Assembly (NCBI GenBank): GCA_041984885.1
Contig: JBHIXH010000077.1
Coordinates: forward strand, 1 to 7,282
Source of the DNA: UBA4486 sp041984885
Lineage (GTDB): Bacteria; Pseudomonadota; Gammaproteobacteria; Eutrophobiales; Eutrophobiaceae
Direction of reading: 5' to 3'
DNA length: 7,282 nt
Shown: piece after piece, positions 5,754 through 7,282 of the stretch
Layout: the number at the start of each line of letters is the position of its first letter
Position numbering within the stretch: position 1 is the stretch's first letter
Notes under the pieces: model-generated
What the model saw: only the letters and a program-made list of their open reading frames with translations
Database searches by the model: none
What the model was told of the DNA's origin: nothing
Position numbers and translations under genes: made by a program

Positions 5754-7268
5754 TTGCAACGTGAATTACATGCAATGACCGGTGGTCTGCAACTGGCCAC
5801 GCACAAGGCCGAATCGAAAGAGGTGCAGTCAACGCTGGTGCCTTTGCCGGATCAAATTATCCTGCCGCTGAAACAACATATCGGCATTGCGGCAACACCG
5901 GTCGTCAACATTGGTGAACGTGTATTAAAAGGACAAATTATCGCCCGGGCCGCGGCCGAGGTGAGTGTACCGGTGCATGCAAGCACCTCCGGTGTTGTTA
6001 CCGATATTGATAACTATCCTGTGCCACACCCGTTTGGTATCAAGGAACGCTGTATTGTGATCAAACCGGACGGCAAGGATGAATTGTTCGCAATTCAACC
6101 TGTTGCTGATTATGAATCACTGGATACAACGCAAATGCAGCAGATCATCAGGGACTGCGGTATCGCGGGACTGGGTGGCGCCGGTTTCCCCGCACATGTA
6201 AAACTTCTTGAAGGTGTGGAAAATGCCGTTGATACATTAATCATTAATGGCGTTGAGTGTGAGCCGTTTATTACCTGCGATGATCGATTAATTCGCGAGA
6301 AGGCCGTTTACGTCGTTTCAGGCACGCGCATGATTCGACATGCTGTGGGTGCCAAACATTGTGTCATCGCGGTAGAAGAGGACATGCCTGAAGCCTGCGA
6401 AGCACTGGCTGAACAATTAACCGCGGTCGACGATATTGACCTGGTCAAGGTTCCCACCCGTTATCCGGCCGGTGGTGAAAAACAACTGATCCAGGTATTA
6501 ACCGGCAAGCAGGTACCGAGTGGTGGCTATTCCATTCACATCGGCATCGTCGTGCATAACGTTGCCACCGCTGCCGCCGTATACCGCGCGGTAACGCGTG
6601 GCGAACCCATGATTTCACGCTACGTCACGGTGACCGGGGAAGTATCGGCACCGCAAAACCTCCAGGTTTTACTGGGTACACCGGTCAACGATTGTTTGAA
6701 ACTGTGCGGCTACGAGGACAACGATGAGACCCAGATCATAGTCGGCGGCCCGATGATGGGCACACATGTGCAGGACTGCAATATTCCGGTAACGAAAACG
6801 ACAAACTGCATTATCGTTCGCAAGAAGACTCTGCCAACGAACCAACTGCCTTGCATTCGCTGTGGACGCTGCGCCGACGTTTGTCCGGTCAGCCTGCTAC
6901 CGCAACAACTGTATCATTATACGAAAGCGGATGAGTTCGAAGCCGCGCGTGATCATCATCTTTTTGATTGCATCGAATGTGGCTGTTGTTCCTATGTCTG
7001 TCCGAGTCATATTCCATTGGTGCAGTACTATCGCTATGCAAAATTTGAAATTGCGCTGGAAGAACAACGCCAGGAGTCAGCCACACAGGCAGAGCAGCGG
7101 TTTTTAAATCGAGAGACGCGCCTGCAAGCGAGACTGGAAACAAAACAACAACGCAGACAGGCACAACAACCTGCAACTGATAATCCAGCGATAACGGAAG
7201 ATCTGGAAGATAAGAAGGCATTTGTGCGCGCTGCCGTTGAGCGCGCCCGCAGGAAAAAGCATCCGTGA
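5754..7268 (+). CDS. rnfC: Rnf/Rsx electron transport complex subunit C
   Basis: Peripheral cytoplasmic subunit of the Rnf complex that binds NADH and FMN and passes electrons to the cluster subunits. It resembles the NuoF-like fold. The product has 504 residues from TTG 5754. Visible: the family N-terminal GG-x-HK region (MTGGLQLATHK), a barrel-sandwich-like segment PLKQHIG...VPVHASTSGVV (about 38-82), the GLGGAGFP nucleotide/flavin loop (139-146), INGVECEPFIT (165-175), and PTRYPAGGEKQLI (234-246). Two [4Fe-4S] motifs follow, Cys367-370-373-377 and Cys406-409-412-416, each followed by Pro. After about residue 433 comes a short, highly charged, probably helical tail with one C-terminal unit AFVRAAVERARRKK, like the units repeated many times in the 740-residue E. 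coli RsxC. TTG 5754 is preferred from the Shine-Dalgarno; TTG 5745 (overlapping the rnfB stop) and ATG 5775 are alternatives. The stop overlaps the likely rnfD start. Confidence 0.95.
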   Translation: MQRELHAMTGGLQLATHKAESKEVQSTLVPLPDQIILPLKQHIGIAATPVVNIGERVLKGQIIARAAAEVSVPVHASTSGVVTDIDNYPVPHPFGIKERCIVIKPDGKDELFAIQPVADYESLDTTQMQQIIRDCGIAGLGGAGFPAHVKLLEGVENAVDTLIINGVECEPFITCDDRLIREKAVYVVSGTRMIRHAVGAKHCVIAVEEDMPEACEALAEQLTAVDDIDLVKVPTRYPAGGEKQLIQVLTGKQVPSGGYSIHIGIVVHNVATAAAVYRAVTRGEPMISRYVTVTGEVSAPQNLQVLLGTPVNDCLKLCGYEDNDETQIIVGGPMMGTHVQDCNIPVTKTTNCIIVRKKTLPTNQLPCIRCGRCADVCPVSLLPQQLYHYTKADEFEAARDHHLFDCIECGCCSYVCPSHIPLVQYYRYAKFEIALEEQRQESATQAEQRFLNRETRLQARLETKQQRRQAQQPATDNPAITEDLEDKKAFVRAAVERARRKKHP

Positions 7269-7282
7269 GTCGAACCATACTC
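7265..7282 (+). CDS. rnfD: Probable start of rnfD (partial, runs off right edge)
   Basis: GTG at 7265 overlaps the rnfC TGA by four bases (GTGA) and is preceded by AGGA at 7251-7254, 10 bases upstream. Six codons are visible (M-S-R-T-I-L if GTG is the start), with no stop. The name rests mainly on the rnfABCDGE gene order known in Proteobacteria, since six residues cannot identify a family. Confidence 0.45.

Noticed and set aside
5239..5832. 197-codon minus-strand frame opposite rnfB
   Set aside because: It is antisense to the cysteine-motif-rich rnfB and the start of rnfC, and its product matches no family I recognise.

Overview
This window looks like ordinary chromosome from a gammaproteobacterium of moderate GC content (judged by eye, not computed). 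The dCTP deaminase is the 188-residue type found in Pseudomonas and its relatives. The order dcd-mrp // metG-rnfABC(D), with the two arms divergent, is also a gammaproteobacterial arrangement. There are no mobile-element, CRISPR, rRNA or tRNA signals, and no gene-free stretch longer than about 125 bases.

Left arm, minus strand (read right to left): mrp/apbC (Fe-S cluster carrier P-loop ATPase, 363 aa), then dcd (dCTP deaminase, GTG start, 14 bases after mrp), then, 37 bases on, a gene that runs off the left edge. This last gene has a signal peptide, a long Gln/Glu/Arg/Ala-rich coiled coil and C-terminal MORN repeats. The three genes probably form one transcription unit.

Centre: about 120 bases separate mrp from metG. 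They hold an extended -10 promoter for metG, embedded in an imperfect palindrome that could also serve the mrp side.

Right arm, plus strand: metG (complete 679-aa methionyl-tRNA synthetase with zinc knuckle and C-terminal tRNA-binding domain) is followed after 3 bases by rsxA/rnfA, then rnfB (5-8 bases on), rnfC (overlapping the rnfB stop or just past it) and the probable first codons of rnfD at the right edge. The gaps are too small for separate promoters, so metG and the Rnf electron-transfer complex genes are probably co-transcribed. Rnf moves electrons between NADH and ferredoxin-type carriers, coupled to ion flow across the inner membrane. In E. coli the same complex (Rsx) keeps SoxR reduced.

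The most unusual observation is that RsxA keeps the family fold and C-terminal signature but lacks both cysteines that, in characterised Rnf/Nqr complexes, hold the intramembrane [2Fe-2S] cluster. RnfB and RnfC retain all their cluster cysteines. The rest of the window is conventional. I found no convincing new multi-gene system.
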